Shown: positions 24,273 through 35,033 of the stretch, piece after piece
Layout: each line of letters starts with the position of its first letter
Numbering within the stretch: position 1 is the first letter of the stretch
Assembly (NCBI GenBank): GCA_034670405.1
Contig: JAXDDX010000184.1
Span: 404,001 to 468,000 of the forward strand
Origin: Hoplostethus atlanticus
Taxonomy: Eukaryota > Chordata > Actinopteri > Trachichthyiformes > Trachichthyidae
DNA length: 64,000 nucleotides
Direction of reading: 5' to 3'
Notes under the pieces: generated by a model
Databases searched by the model: none
What the model was told of the DNA's origin: nothing
The model's input: only the letters and a program-made list of their open reading frames with translations
Translations under genes and position numbers: made by a program

Positions 24273-27200
24273 GTACTTAGGTCAGTTCCATATTTGGCTC
24301 CAGCTTTAGGAACCCATCCTCGGCTGCGGTAGTGATGGTAGGCGGCGTACGAGCTGACAAAGTCGGGCTGGAAGGACCGGAACTTCCTCCATAGCTGGAT
24401 GATTGACAGGGGCTCCTGACCAACCACAGGAGAGAAGACAGACAGCTGATGTCTCTTTACAAAAACAAAACTCATGTTCATATTCCTGCAAGAAATAATC
24501 TCATATCTGGTCAAAGGATTAACTTTAAACATGGCAACAATGGTGATGTCATCGTATTATAGTGTGAGCTGGTCAACCAGTCAAAACTGAACAAAGACCA
24601 GCAATAGCCAATCAGAGTTGAATGCAGAGAGAGAACAAATCCAGGATGTGTGGAAAGAAAAGTGCTCCACCACCATGTTGGTTTGGTTGTGCTGAAGGAG
24701 CACGAGAGGAGTATGTTCCCAAATCCACCGTCAGCAGTGTGCGTCAGTGGAAACAAGTGGCTCCAGTATGCTGTCATTGTGATGTCATTGTGATGTCATT
24801 GTGACATCTGTTAGTCGTGTTGCATCCTGGCTTCCTGTTTCTGGGTTCAGATGGACTGAGATCAAACTGACCAAGCTGGTTATTGAGGAAATGTGATGTT
24901 GATCTGGATAGAAATGACAGAACTGGTCACATCTAGTTTCTCCATCAGCATTCAGAACAGCCCTGACTGGTCCTAACTAGTAGAACCAGTTAGAACTAAC
25001 TAACTAACTAGTAGAACCAGTTAGAACTAACTAGTTCTACTGGCTCACTGGTTCTATTGGTACAACGGCTCACAGACACACACACTGAAATGGGAGCTAA
25101 CGAGAAAAACAGCACGAGGTGTTAACCCCAACAAGAGGAAGTAAGATATACACCAGTCAGGCAGTTCGACTAGTTACTTGGGTTACTAGTTGTTTAGTCA
25201 GTCACTGTCAGTCAGTTAGTTAGTTGAAAAGTCAGTCAGTCACTCAGTTAGTAAAGCAGTTAAATAGCTGATGAATTAGTCAATTAGTTAGTTAACTAGT
25301 TATTGACTGAGTCCAGAGTTCCTCCACCTTATGCTAATCAAATTCCAAGACTATTCCAATGACTCATGACCAATACTTGTCAGAGAGTCTATGTTGCAAA
25401 TGTCACATTTTGTACGTTCAATATCTGATCTGAATACACGTTGTTGTTGGACCCACAACCACCATTCAAACACGCTAATCTGGAAGCCAGCCATCTGCTA
25501 TAAAAAATGGACATCTCTAAATTATTTACTCTTAAATGCCAACAAAACAGAGGTGTTAGTTAGTTCTCTCTTCACAGACAATACCCATAGGCTGGTGGTA
25601 CCGGCCAGGATAGGCCACCTTAGGTCGTGGTACCGGCCAGGATAGGCCAGGTTAGGTCGGTGGTACCGGCCAGGTTAGGCCACCTTAGGTCGTGGTACTG
25701 GCCAGGTTAGGTCGGTGGTACCGGCCAGGTTAGGCCACCTTAGGTCGTGGTACTGGCCAGGTTAGGCCACCTTAGGTCGTGGTACTGGCCAGGTTAGGTC
25801 GTGGTACTGGCCAGGTTAGGCTACATAATTTTTGATTGCAGGTTTTCCATGACCCTGTCAGTCAGTTAGGTAATGGTGGTGGTAGAGTCTTACCTGGTTG
25901 TGGTAGACAGAGAGACAGCCGATGGCGTAGACCAGGAAGAACGCCTGCAGGAGCAGAGAGGGAACCAGCTTCACACCTGGAACATTACGTGGCATTTGTT
26001 GCTGCTAGCTGGCCCATATCCCAAACAGACCATAATATATTTAAAAGGTTGATAGGGTTACTGATCAATACCAATGACTCCATTGCTTGCTCCATTACTT
26101 GGCCAGCTGCTGAGATTTCTATACTATAGACTGACTAGTAACTTACTATAGTCATACTAAAGAGTTACTAGAGCCTTACCTCCTCCAGGCTGAGCTGCAG
26201 ATACTCCGTCAGTCTGAAGGGAGTCAACCTCACCTCCTTGCTCCTCCCTTCACTCTGCTGGGACAAAGAAGCAGCTCAACCACTTTGCTCAGTACTTAGA
26301 ATTTGGGATGTGCACAGCTCCCATTTTTCATGGTCAAATGATCGGTGGGTGGTATGATCGAATAATCGATTATTTGGTGCCGACATTCACAAAGGCTGTA
26401 ATTGATTGTGGGCAAACATTGCATGCAATCGCCAAAAATAAGCATTAGGCCATGCAAATGTGATTAACTGTTTAACGGATGCCCCGCATCACTTTATTCT
26501 AACAAAAACATTTTATTTTTTTGTGCTGATGCTGTCCTAGAATCACATTCCTGCACTGGCTTCAAATATTCTGTCCATTACAGTGGCCACTGCTACTTCG
26601 CTACAACTCGCTACAGCTTGCTCCCCCCACTACAGTGGCTACAACACTACAGTTGCTACAACTCAACCCCCCTGGTCCAGACGCTACAAGTCGCTCCAGT
26701 CGCTACGACTTGCTCCAGACGCTACAAGTCGCTCCCCCCGCTCCGACTCGCTACAAGTCGCTCCAGACGCTACAACTCGCTCCAGACGCTACAAGTCGCT
26801 CCAGTCGCTACGACTTGCTCCAGACGCTACAAGTCGCTCCCCCCGCTCCGACTCGCTACAAGTCGCTCCAGTCGCTACGACTCGCTCCCCCTGCTCCAGT
26901 CGCTACAAGTCGCTCCCCCCGCTCCGACTTGCTCCCCCTGCTCCAGTCACTATAAGTCGCTCCAGTGGCTACAACTCGCTAGTCGTTACAACTCGTTACA
27001 GTCACTACAACTGCGGAATTGAACACAGCAGCTGCAGGGCTGTTGCAGTTTTACAGTGACGTCCGATCTAGCCAGCACCCGTCTTTCACCAAGTGTTTAT
27101 TTTAATGAAAAATCTTAACGACCACATCTAACATATATTTCATATCTACAGTGGCTACAACGCTACAGTTACTACAACTCGCTCCCCCCGCTACACCGCT

Positions 27201-30200
27201 CCAGTCGCTACAACTCAACCCCCCCGGTCCAGCCGCTACAACTCGCTCCAGTCGCTACGACTCGCTCCCCCCGCTCCAGTCGCTCCAGTCACTACAACTC
27301 GCTCCCCCCGCTCCAGTCACTACAACTCGCTCCCCCCGCTCCAGTTACTACAACTCGCTCCCCCCGCTCCAGTCGCTACAAGTTGCTCCAGACGCTACAA
27401 CTCGCTCCCCCCGCTCCAGTCGCTACAAGTCTCTCCGACTCGCTCCCCCCGCTCCAGTCGCTACAACTCGCTCCCCCCGCTCCAACTCGCTCCAGTCGCT
27501 ACAAGTCGCTCCAGACGCTACGACTCGCTACAAGTCGCTCCAGTCACTACGACTCGCTCCAGACGCTATAAGTCGCTCCAGTCACTACGACTCGCTCCCC
27601 CTGCTCCAGTCACTACGACTCGCTCCAGACGCTACAAGTCACTCCAGACGCTACAGCTCGCTCCAACTCGCTCCAGTCGCTATGACTCGCTCCCCCCGCT
27701 CCAGTCGCTACAACTCGCTCCCCCCGCTCCAGTCACTACAACTCGCTCCCCCCGCTCCAGTCGCTACGACTCGCTCCCCCCGCTCCAGTCGCTACGACTC
27801 GCTCCCCCCGCTCCAGTCGCTACAAGTCGCTACGACTCGCTCCCCCCGCTCCAACTCGCTCCAGTCGCTACAAGTCGCTCCAGACGCTACGACTCGCTAC
27901 AAGTCGCTCCAGTCACTACGACTCGCTCCCCCTGCTCCAGTCACTACGACTCGCTCCAGACGCTACAAGTCGCTCCAGACGCTACAGCTCGCTCCAACTC
28001 GCTCCAGTCGCTATGACTCGCTCCCCCCACTACAGTCACTACAACTCGCTCCAGTCGCTACAACTCGCTCCGACTCGCTCCCCCCGCTCCAGTCGCTACA
28101 AGTCGCTCCGACTCGCTCCCCCCGCTCCAGTCGCTACAAGTCGCTACGACTCGCTCCCCCCGCTCCAGTCGCTACAACTCGCTCCAGTGGCTACAACTCG
28201 CTAGTCGTTACAACTCGTTACAGTCACTACAACTGCGGAATTGAACACAGCAGCTGCAGGGCTGTTGCAGTTTTACAGTGACGTCCGATCTAGCCAGCAC
28301 CCGTCTTTCACCATGTGTTTATTTTAATGACAAATTGTTACGTCCCCAGATGGCGGTCTAGGGTCGGAGGGGAGTAACACAGGAATTGATGGGTAGTGCC
28401 TTGTCAGTAACAAAAAAGGAGATTTATTGAACAGGGGTCAACTACACAACACAAGGGAGCAACTGAACTTCGGGGGAAGCCAAGGCCAAAATAATAAACA
28501 AAAGCAACACCCCCTGACCAGAAAAGAAAAGGTACTAAGCCTAGACAAAAGTAAAAACACACAGTTTAGGCTTCCTACTCTATATAAACACAAGAAAAGG
28601 TGGTTCAACCGAAATGGCAGCGTACCCCCCCTACTGAGCTCCAACAAGCATAGACTTCAACAATTGCAATGCAAGAAACACCCAACACTGCTAGCGTTAA
28701 ACGGCAACAACATTCAGGCTGCAGCATCAGTGGCCATCAGGGCACGGAGTGGAGCCTCCTCCTGGCTTTTATGCCACTACTCGTTGGGGTGAGATGAGGG
28801 TCAGGTGTGCACACTTTGGGCGGTGGCCAACCAGAGCAGGAGGGCAAGTCTGCAATGGGACACACCTACAAACACATAGGACACGACACACACACACACA
28901 CACCCCCAAAACACAGGCCTCATGTAGGGGCCGTAACACAAATGTTAACGACAACATCTAACATATATTTCATATTTAGCATTCTTGCATTGTATATACT
29001 GTTCTACACTGCACTGTTGAGTTCTGCACCGAAGAATTTCACTCTTGTGTAGAATTATGTCACAATAAACTTAAAACTTGTTTGCACATTCTATTTAATT
29101 CATCTACTTTATTCAACCAACCAAACAATCATTCACAGTATCTCCCAGCCGTCATACATTTAGATGAAGAGCTCACCTCTCCGTCAGAAACCACCAGGAC
29201 ATAACCAGAACCTGGGTCTAACAGTCCAGAACCTTCATCTGACAGCCCACGGTCTGGGTTAGGGTCAGGGGCGGGGTCAGGGTTTGGGTCAGGGTCGAGG
29301 GCGGGGTCTTGTTCCTCTCCCAGTGGGTCAAACCTGTAAATATTAAGTGTCTTATAGCTACTGAATTTTGATACAAAATATAGATGAGAATACAGAAACT
29401 GAACTGATTGACCGACCTGTGGTCTCTCGGTCTGCAGGCCCTCTTGGCCTCAGACTCAACCTCTGACCCCGGCTGGAGCCTCTTCCTCTGGCGACAGACT
29501 GTGACCCCGCCCCCTTCCTCTCTGTGTCCTCTCTCTCTTCTTCCTTCCTCCTTCCTCTGATCCTCCAGCTCCACTGGCTGAGACACCCTGAGCAGTGTTT
29601 GATTGACAGCCTCCTCGTCCAATCCCTGGGCTAAGAGAGCTCCCCTTGCCCAGCCCAGCAGCTCCTCATACCTGGAGGAGAGGTTTCATAAAATGCTTTC
29701 AGAAATAAAAATCATCATATTATCAAAACAGACATGGGCTGTGATTGGTTACTGACCTAGAATGTGAGATGACAGGGAGAAACAGGCCGTCGTATTCTGT
29801 AACACAGAGGTTATTATTTACTACTAGTATTACTAGTAGTAGTAGTAGCAGAAGTGTGAGTAAACTGACCCTCCCATTGGTTAGAGATGCTGTAGTCTGG
29901 TTTTGCTCTGGACAGAACGCCTTTACCAAAGTAACCCTGGAATACAGATTACTGACTGTAAGGATTACTGAATAACCAAATATTATTATATGTTCTATGT
30001 AATAATATATCAATATAAGTATCAATAAAAAAAATCAGACAGATAGAGGGACCTTGCTGTATATCTGCTGGATGTGTGTGTGGTTGTGGACCAGTATGTT
30101 GTGGTGGACCAGTTCAGCCTGGTAACTAGTCTGGTCCTCCAGCCTCAGAGGGAACGGAGCGTCATATTCCTCCTGGACCCTGGAGCGCCGCCGAGGTGCC

Positions 30201-30217
30201 TGAAACACCGCCTGCAT
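21882..30217 (-). CDS. tsen2: tRNA-splicing endonuclease subunit Sen2 (TSEN2)
   Basis: Twelve coding exons on the minus strand join in frame to 416 aa: 30217-30053, 29936-29870, 29796-29757, 29671-29417, 29333-29177, 26257-26180, 25944-25894, 24415-24277, 23782-23746, 23087-22976, 22843-22754 and 21941-21882. TSEN2 is the catalytic subunit of the nuclear TSEN complex (with TSEN34, TSEN15 and TSEN54) that excises introns from pre-tRNAs. The C-terminal endonuclease fold keeps the expected Tyr (GAKYGTDL), His (PPFYHAS) and Lys (TANVSKELM) of the catalytic triad. N-terminal landmarks are [11 protein letters not shown] and [10 protein letters not shown]. The middle region is variable and includes a [15 protein letters not shown] repeat. 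The donor after GTDL is A|gtacga and the next exon restores [10 protein letters not shown]. Human TSEN2 is 465 aa; the shortening lies in the variable middle. The start was chosen by homology; upstream in-frame residues are low-complexity. Confidence 0.95.
21998..22110 (+). mobile_element. tRNA-derived SINE in a TSEN2 intron
   Basis: GGTGGCTCAGTGGTCTGATC resembles an A box and GGGGTCATACCGCC a degraded B box, with the spacing of a tRNA head. A TSEN2 intron of the opposite strand contains it. Confidence 0.55.
22246..22716. repeat. Minisatellite of GAGGACCAGT / CTGGAGCAGT decamers
   Basis: About 47 decamers alternate between GAGGACCAGT, CTGGAGCAGT and CTGGACCAGT in the last TSEN2 intron. Long ORFs on both strands are by-products of the 10-bp period. 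Confidence 0.92.
22849..22898. repeat. (CA)n microsatellite
   Basis: A CA run lies 6 bp upstream (on the minus strand) of the TSEN2 exon 11 acceptor, which therefore follows a GT-rich tract on the coding strand. Confidence 0.9.
23788..23829. repeat. (CA)n microsatellite
   Basis: A CA run next to TSEN2 exon 9. On the minus strand it forms the GT-rich sequence before the acceptor GTTCAG. Confidence 0.9.
24223..24270. repeat. (TG)n microsatellite
   Basis: A TG run directly beyond the TSEN2 exon 8 donor, at the start of the following intron on the minus strand. Confidence 0.9.
25585..25822. repeat. Minisatellite (GGTACCGGCCAGGTTAGGCC)
   Basis: About eight units of GGTACYGGCCAGGTTAGG with CCACCTTAGGTCGT or TCGGT linkers lie in TSEN2 intron 7. 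Confidence 0.9.
26585..28330. repeat. Two copies of a CGCTCC/CGCTACAA-rich tandem array with shared 3' flank
   Basis: Array 1 (26585-27000) and array 2 (27150-28225) consist of TCGCTCCAGTCGCTACAACT-type units of 9-12 bp. Each ends in the same non-repetitive flank of about 140 bp (GCGGAATTGAACACAGCAGC ... TTTATTTTAATGA; 27012-27105 and 28232-28330). The whole unit was duplicated in tandem within TSEN2 intron 5. ORFs of up to 376 codons here have only periodic composition and no recognisable domain. Confidence 0.88.
28331..28943. mobile_element. Solo LTR with CAAAT target duplication
   Basis: The 603-bp segment 28336-28938 begins TGTTACGTCCCC and ends GGGGCCGTAACA (TG...CA ends). It is flanked by CAAAT at 28331-28335 and 28939-28943, which fits the 5-bp duplication of Gypsy-type LTR retrotransposons. 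A TATA-like CTATATAAAC lies inside. No internal coding region or second LTR is present. The tandem copy at 27095-27125 reads TAATGAAAAATCTTAACGAC, the unoccupied form of the site. Confidence 0.8.
28944..29070. repeat. Retroelement-like 3' end
   Basis: GAATTTCACTCTTGTGTAGA followed by CACAATAAACTTAAAACTTG resembles the 3' ends of several fish retroelements. The family is uncertain. It lies in the large TSEN2 intron 5. Confidence 0.4.
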
Positions 30218-30868
30218 GGTGGGTGTCCTGGGGTCCTGGACCGGGTCCTGGACCAGGTCCTGGTCTGACCTGCTGTATACTCGGTCTAGTCCGACTGTTG
30301 TCCTTAGCACTCCTGGCTCTGTTATTGCCCAGTTCCAGTCCGGTTTTAGCCCAGTTTAAACCTAGTTACGCTCCTGTTTTAGCCCAGTTTGAGGCCAGTT
30401 CCGGCCCGGTGTTAGCCCAGTTTAAGCCTAGGTCAGGGCTTATTTTAGCCCAGTTTAAACCTAGTTCCGGCCCAGTCTTAGCCCAGTTTAAGCCTAGGTC
30501 AGGGCCTATTTTAGCCCAGTTTTAACCTAGTTCCGGTGCTGTTTTAACCCAGTTTGAGGCCAGTTCCGGCCCAGAGTTAGCCCAGTTTAAGCTTAGGTCG
30601 GAGCCTGTTTTAGCCCAGTTCTGAGACGTCTTAGCCAGGCGTGCTATCCTTCCTGTTTTCGCACGGCTGTTAGTCAGTTGCTGTAATCCAGACTGATCCG
30701 CCCGGAGTCTCCAGGCTGTTCGGTTGCAAGGTGTCTCTGCGTTTGTAGTCCGGCTGCAACCGACGGCCCGCTCTCTCCGTTCCGCCTGCTTCTGTGTTTT
30801 ACTGCTGGAGAACCGCAGATGAAGCGCGTTACCGCCACCTGCAGACTGACAGTATGAACGACGGATTT
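30218..30868 (-). promoter_or_regulatory. tsen2: TSEN2 5' leader/promoter region with degenerate tandem repeat
   Basis: 30325-30625 holds about eight diverged units of TTTTAGCCCAGTTTAAACCT followed by AGTTCCGGCCC. 30640-30850 is richer in CpG (GTCCGGCTGCAACCGACGGC) and is the likeliest TSEN2 promoter. An unmapped 5' non-coding exon may lie here. No TATA box is seen. Confidence 0.45.
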
Positions 30869-31807
30869 AGGCCGAATCCCAATTCACCCCTTAGCCCTTC
30901 CCCTCCGTTTTGCGCGTTCACGTGAAGGGATCGAGGGGTAGGGTGAAGGTCTAGGGCTACATGGCCTCCAAACGGAGGTTTTTCAGGGGCACACTACAAA
31001 CCGAGGGCTAGGAGAAATCTCCCAGAATGACCTGCGAATCAACTGGAAGATCATGGCGAACGCTACACTACCATCAAAGTGAACCACAAATGTAGTATTT
31101 CTTCGTTAATAAAGATTTAAAAAATATTCTAACCGTGGTATTATCTTAATTTAATGTCGTTTCAATGTATTATAGACCTTTTCTTTATAACAAGCATAAC
31201 AAAACATCGCTAGTATGCCGATGTCTCTACCTCGCTAGTTAACGTTACAACATTGTTTATAGGCTGATTTGTGCATGACAGTCCTGCATTTTGACATATT
31301 TCCATGTCGCATTTCCCCCTTTGATGACATATGACGAAATATAACTAAAGTCCAGCAGCGAAGTTGCTGCTTGTCCCGGCTCCTCTAATACCAGTGCAGA
31401 CTGGCAGGGTAACGGTAGGAGCACGGCTTGCTAGCTACAGAGCACCGCTAACGCTATTCTGTCATGAAGTGGTCTGGTAATGAAGCAGTGGTCTTTTTTA
31501 TTTGATGACTTGTTTGATCGATTAGTAGCGTGAAACGTATAAATTGTGAACGAATCGCGAGCGTCCATGCTTTTCTATCTCCATCAGATGAACGGCAAAT
31601 GTCACTGTGATAATACCATTATTGCCATAGTAATCTCCGATAACAAACTCGTCCCGTCTGTTTATGTAAACGTCATCGATGACGTATCAGGGTCTTGAAG
31701 GGTTGTCCCATTTCTTAGGGAGAGATTTCTACCCCTACCCCTTGTGACTCTGTTCCGAGGGCCAAGGCGAAGCCGTAGGGGTGAAAATGAGAATTGGGAT
31801 TCGGCCT
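30869..31807. mobile_element. Non-autonomous DNA transposon with 17-bp perfect TIRs
   Basis: It starts AGGCCGAATCCCAATTC and ends with the exact complement GAATTGGGATTCGGCCT. Subterminal GAAGGG, GAGGGGTAGGG and CCCCTACCCC words extend the symmetry. There is no transposase. The target-site duplication is unclear. It lies between the TSEN2 and ISY1 start regions. Confidence 0.85.
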
Positions 31808-32308
31808 TGGTGTTAGTTGTGTCAGGCATGTACTGGAATATTGGCCGAGGTGTTCTGGGAGTCCATCTTGTTCTTATTTCTAATTGCTTGATTTGTACAT
31901 ATGTGGTCTGCTGTGTCTCTTTGTATTTCTCTGTGGGAAAACGTTTGAGAACCTAAAGAGGCCAGAGTGACCGCCTCGTGTTGGAGCAGCTCCTCCCTCC
32001 AGCCACTAGATGGAGACCAACACCCGCACGGACGGTTACAATTCTGCTTCAGCGGATTTTTAGTTTCAAAAATAGCACAAATATTTGTAATTGCTTTGGT
32101 TCTCAGTATGATTATAATTTTATAGTATTAAGTAATGTAGATATTGTGCCTGTTCTTTATTTCCTGGAGTGCAAACTTTCACCTTTGACCTCAGCCGGAG
32201 AAACACTTCCTGTTTGTGTCAGCGCGTGCAGTTCATTGGACTTAAATTAAACCTTTCCAGTTTCATCAGCCAGTTTAACCGTCAAACGGCAGCCAGAAAA
32301 CTGCAGAG
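31808..32308 (+). promoter_or_regulatory. isy1: ISY1 5' leader/promoter region
   Basis: This sequence lies between the transposon and the ISY1 start codon. It contains GCCGAGGTG, CGCCTCGTGTTGG and CACCCGCACGGACGG. It ends in the leader CTGCAGAG just before ATG. No TATA box is seen. The exact transcription start is not determinable. Confidence 0.4.
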
Positions 32309-33287
32309 ATGGTGAGAAACAGAGTTACCGTTTTATTATGAAATACATACGGAAATGTTCAGGATAACTAACTAGTAAATGGTAACGTTACGTCCAGATC
32401 AAGTTCTCCTCAAAACCCTGTCCAAGTTCAGTCGGACTGGATGTTACGTCTCGAGACCTTTGAGCAAATATAGTTTGCCGCCTGTTCTTTAATGAAAAGT
32501 GAAATATGGCCAGTGAAACGTCATCCGGCAGACATCCAGTTCACCAAGCAGCACTTACTGCACAGAATGTTCAACTTTTAACAATCGTCTTCCACCAAAA
32601 CACCGCGGCGGTAGACAGGAAGTGCTGCTTGGCAGATCATCTCTGCCGGTTTGTCCAGAAGACACTAAGGTGGTGAAAGTCTGGAGTCAGGTTCTGCAGG
32701 TGTTGAACTGAAGCTTGGTGTTATGTTCTCTGGAAGGCTGGTTTCAGGTCGAAGAGCTCTGATCAGTTTCTATGGCGGCTGGTTAGGGATCGTCAATAAA
32801 GTAATTGCATAGATGTACATCAAGTTAAAATTCAAAAGCTTCTCAACCATTTGACAAAAAACACAACAAATTACAATAGTAATTCTCTACAATAGTAGAG
32901 CTACATTGTGCACACCTAATGTCTCAATAAGTGCTTATTTTATATACATATGTTTACAATTAAATAATGTATTGTTGTTCAATAGCTTCCAGGTCACATG
33001 ACCCACAGACCCCCAACCACTAGGAAAATAAGAGTACACCATGCAAACCCTTTCCTTTGTTTAACCAAATAGGTACTGACATATAATATAAATACTTTTA
33101 TGTAAAAATGAACCTGGGAATGAGCTGATGTTAACAAGTTCCTCCAAACAGAAGAGCTGCTCTATACTAACTAACTAGTTATCTAACTTTGCTAAAACTG
33201 TCATGGTGAGTAGTAACCAGTTAACTAATGTCTGTTTGTCACCATGTTTCTGCCAGGCTCGAAACGCTGAGAAGGCCATGTAAGTAC

Positions 33288-33320
<33 letters not shown>

Positions 33321-34995
33321 CTCCTAGAAGATACTTGCTTATTTGCTTCACTCATTTGTCTCATTTGTTTAATAATAGTAGGTAGTTAACTTATTGATCT
33401 TTTACCTCAGCACTGGTTCTGCTCTTAGATGCTTGTTGAGGAAGGAAAGGATGCACTTATTGTAAGTCGCTTTGGATAAATGTCTGCTAAATGACTAATG
33501 TAATGTAGAAGGTAGTACTACAGCAGTACAGTACTACAATACAGTATCATTACTACTGAGCTGTTGATAATCTTAGTTACTTCATATTCCTCACCTGGTC
33601 ATCATCCATTCAGTCCCTTTATCAGACAGTGCCAGTAACCAGTAACAGATAGTAATAAACTGAACAGAATAATAACAGTAATCAATAAACTGTATTTGTA
33701 CAACACTTCAAACATAGCATGATCAAACATGAACAGGATCAAACGAGATGAAACAGGATAAAATAATATAAAACAGAAATAAAAAAAGGTTAAACAAGAT
33801 AAAACGGGATAAAACAAAACAAGCTGAACACTATAAAGACTGTAGAGATGGTAGTGGACTTCAGGAGGAGCCCGGCCCCCACCCCACCCCTCACCCAGCA
33901 CTCTGGAGTCATTCAGATTCCTGGGCACCACCATAACCCAGGACCTCAGGTGGGAGCAGAACATCAGCTCCGTCACCAAGAAGGCCCAGCAGAGGATGTA
34001 CTTCCTGCGGCAGCTGAAGAAGTTCAACCTGCCGCAGATAATGATGGTCCAGTTCTACACGGCCATCATGGAGTCCATCCTCACCACATCGATCACCGTC
34101 TGGTTTGCTGCTGCCCCTGCCAGGGACAAAGCCAGACTGCAGTGCATCATCCGGTCAGCAGAGAAGGTGATTGGCTGTGACGTGCCGCTGCTTCAGGTCC
34201 TGTACGCCTCCAGGATCAGGAAGTGGGCTGGAAGGATCATGGCTCACCCTTCTCACCCTGGACACTCCCTTTTTGAACTTCTCCCCTCTGGCAGGAGGCT
34301 GCGCTCTGTCAAGACCAAAACCTCCTCCTTGAACAGCTTCTTCCCCACGGCAGTGGGGTTCACAAACAAAGCCCCCTGACCCCCCCCCCCCCAGACACAC
34401 ACACACTTTCTTACTTATTTATTTATTTCATTGTATATATGTATATATTGATTGACTGTTTGAGTTTCTTTATTTGATTGATGTGCCTGTCTGTTTTTTA
34501 ATGCACCAACGTCACCGAGTCAAATTGTATGTGCGAATGTACTCCAATAAATTTGATTCTGATACAACGGGATAAGGCAGATAAAACAAGACAGCACAGG
34601 ACTGTCAGGACAGCTGTATCTGTATTAATTGGTCAGAGTTTGTCATCAGCCCAGTGGTTCTATTGTTTTCTATTGTATTCTACCAGGACAGCTCTGGCTC
34701 GGTTCAGACAGGCCCAGCTGGAGGAGGGTAAAGTCAAGGTCAGATACAACTCTGTTCTACTGTACTCTGTTCAACTTGGCAACTACAGAAAAATGTGAGA
34801 ATCCTACAGTATTGGTTAATTCATTATGCTGTCTGTCTGTCTACCTGTCTGTCTGTCTGAAGGAGCGGAGGCCCTTCCTGGCGTCAGAGTGCAGTGAACT
34901 TCCTAAAGCTGAGAAGTGGAGGAGACAGGTGATGAAAGAATATAAAGACTTGGTTCTGTAATAGTTCTCTTGCCAGAACCAGTTTCCCTTAGCTG

Positions 34996-35033
<38 letters not shown>

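Noticed and set aside
28749-29052. ORFs reading [18 protein letters not shown] and similar
   Set aside because: They are the end of the solo LTR and a CA-rich stretch. There is no gag or pol similarity.
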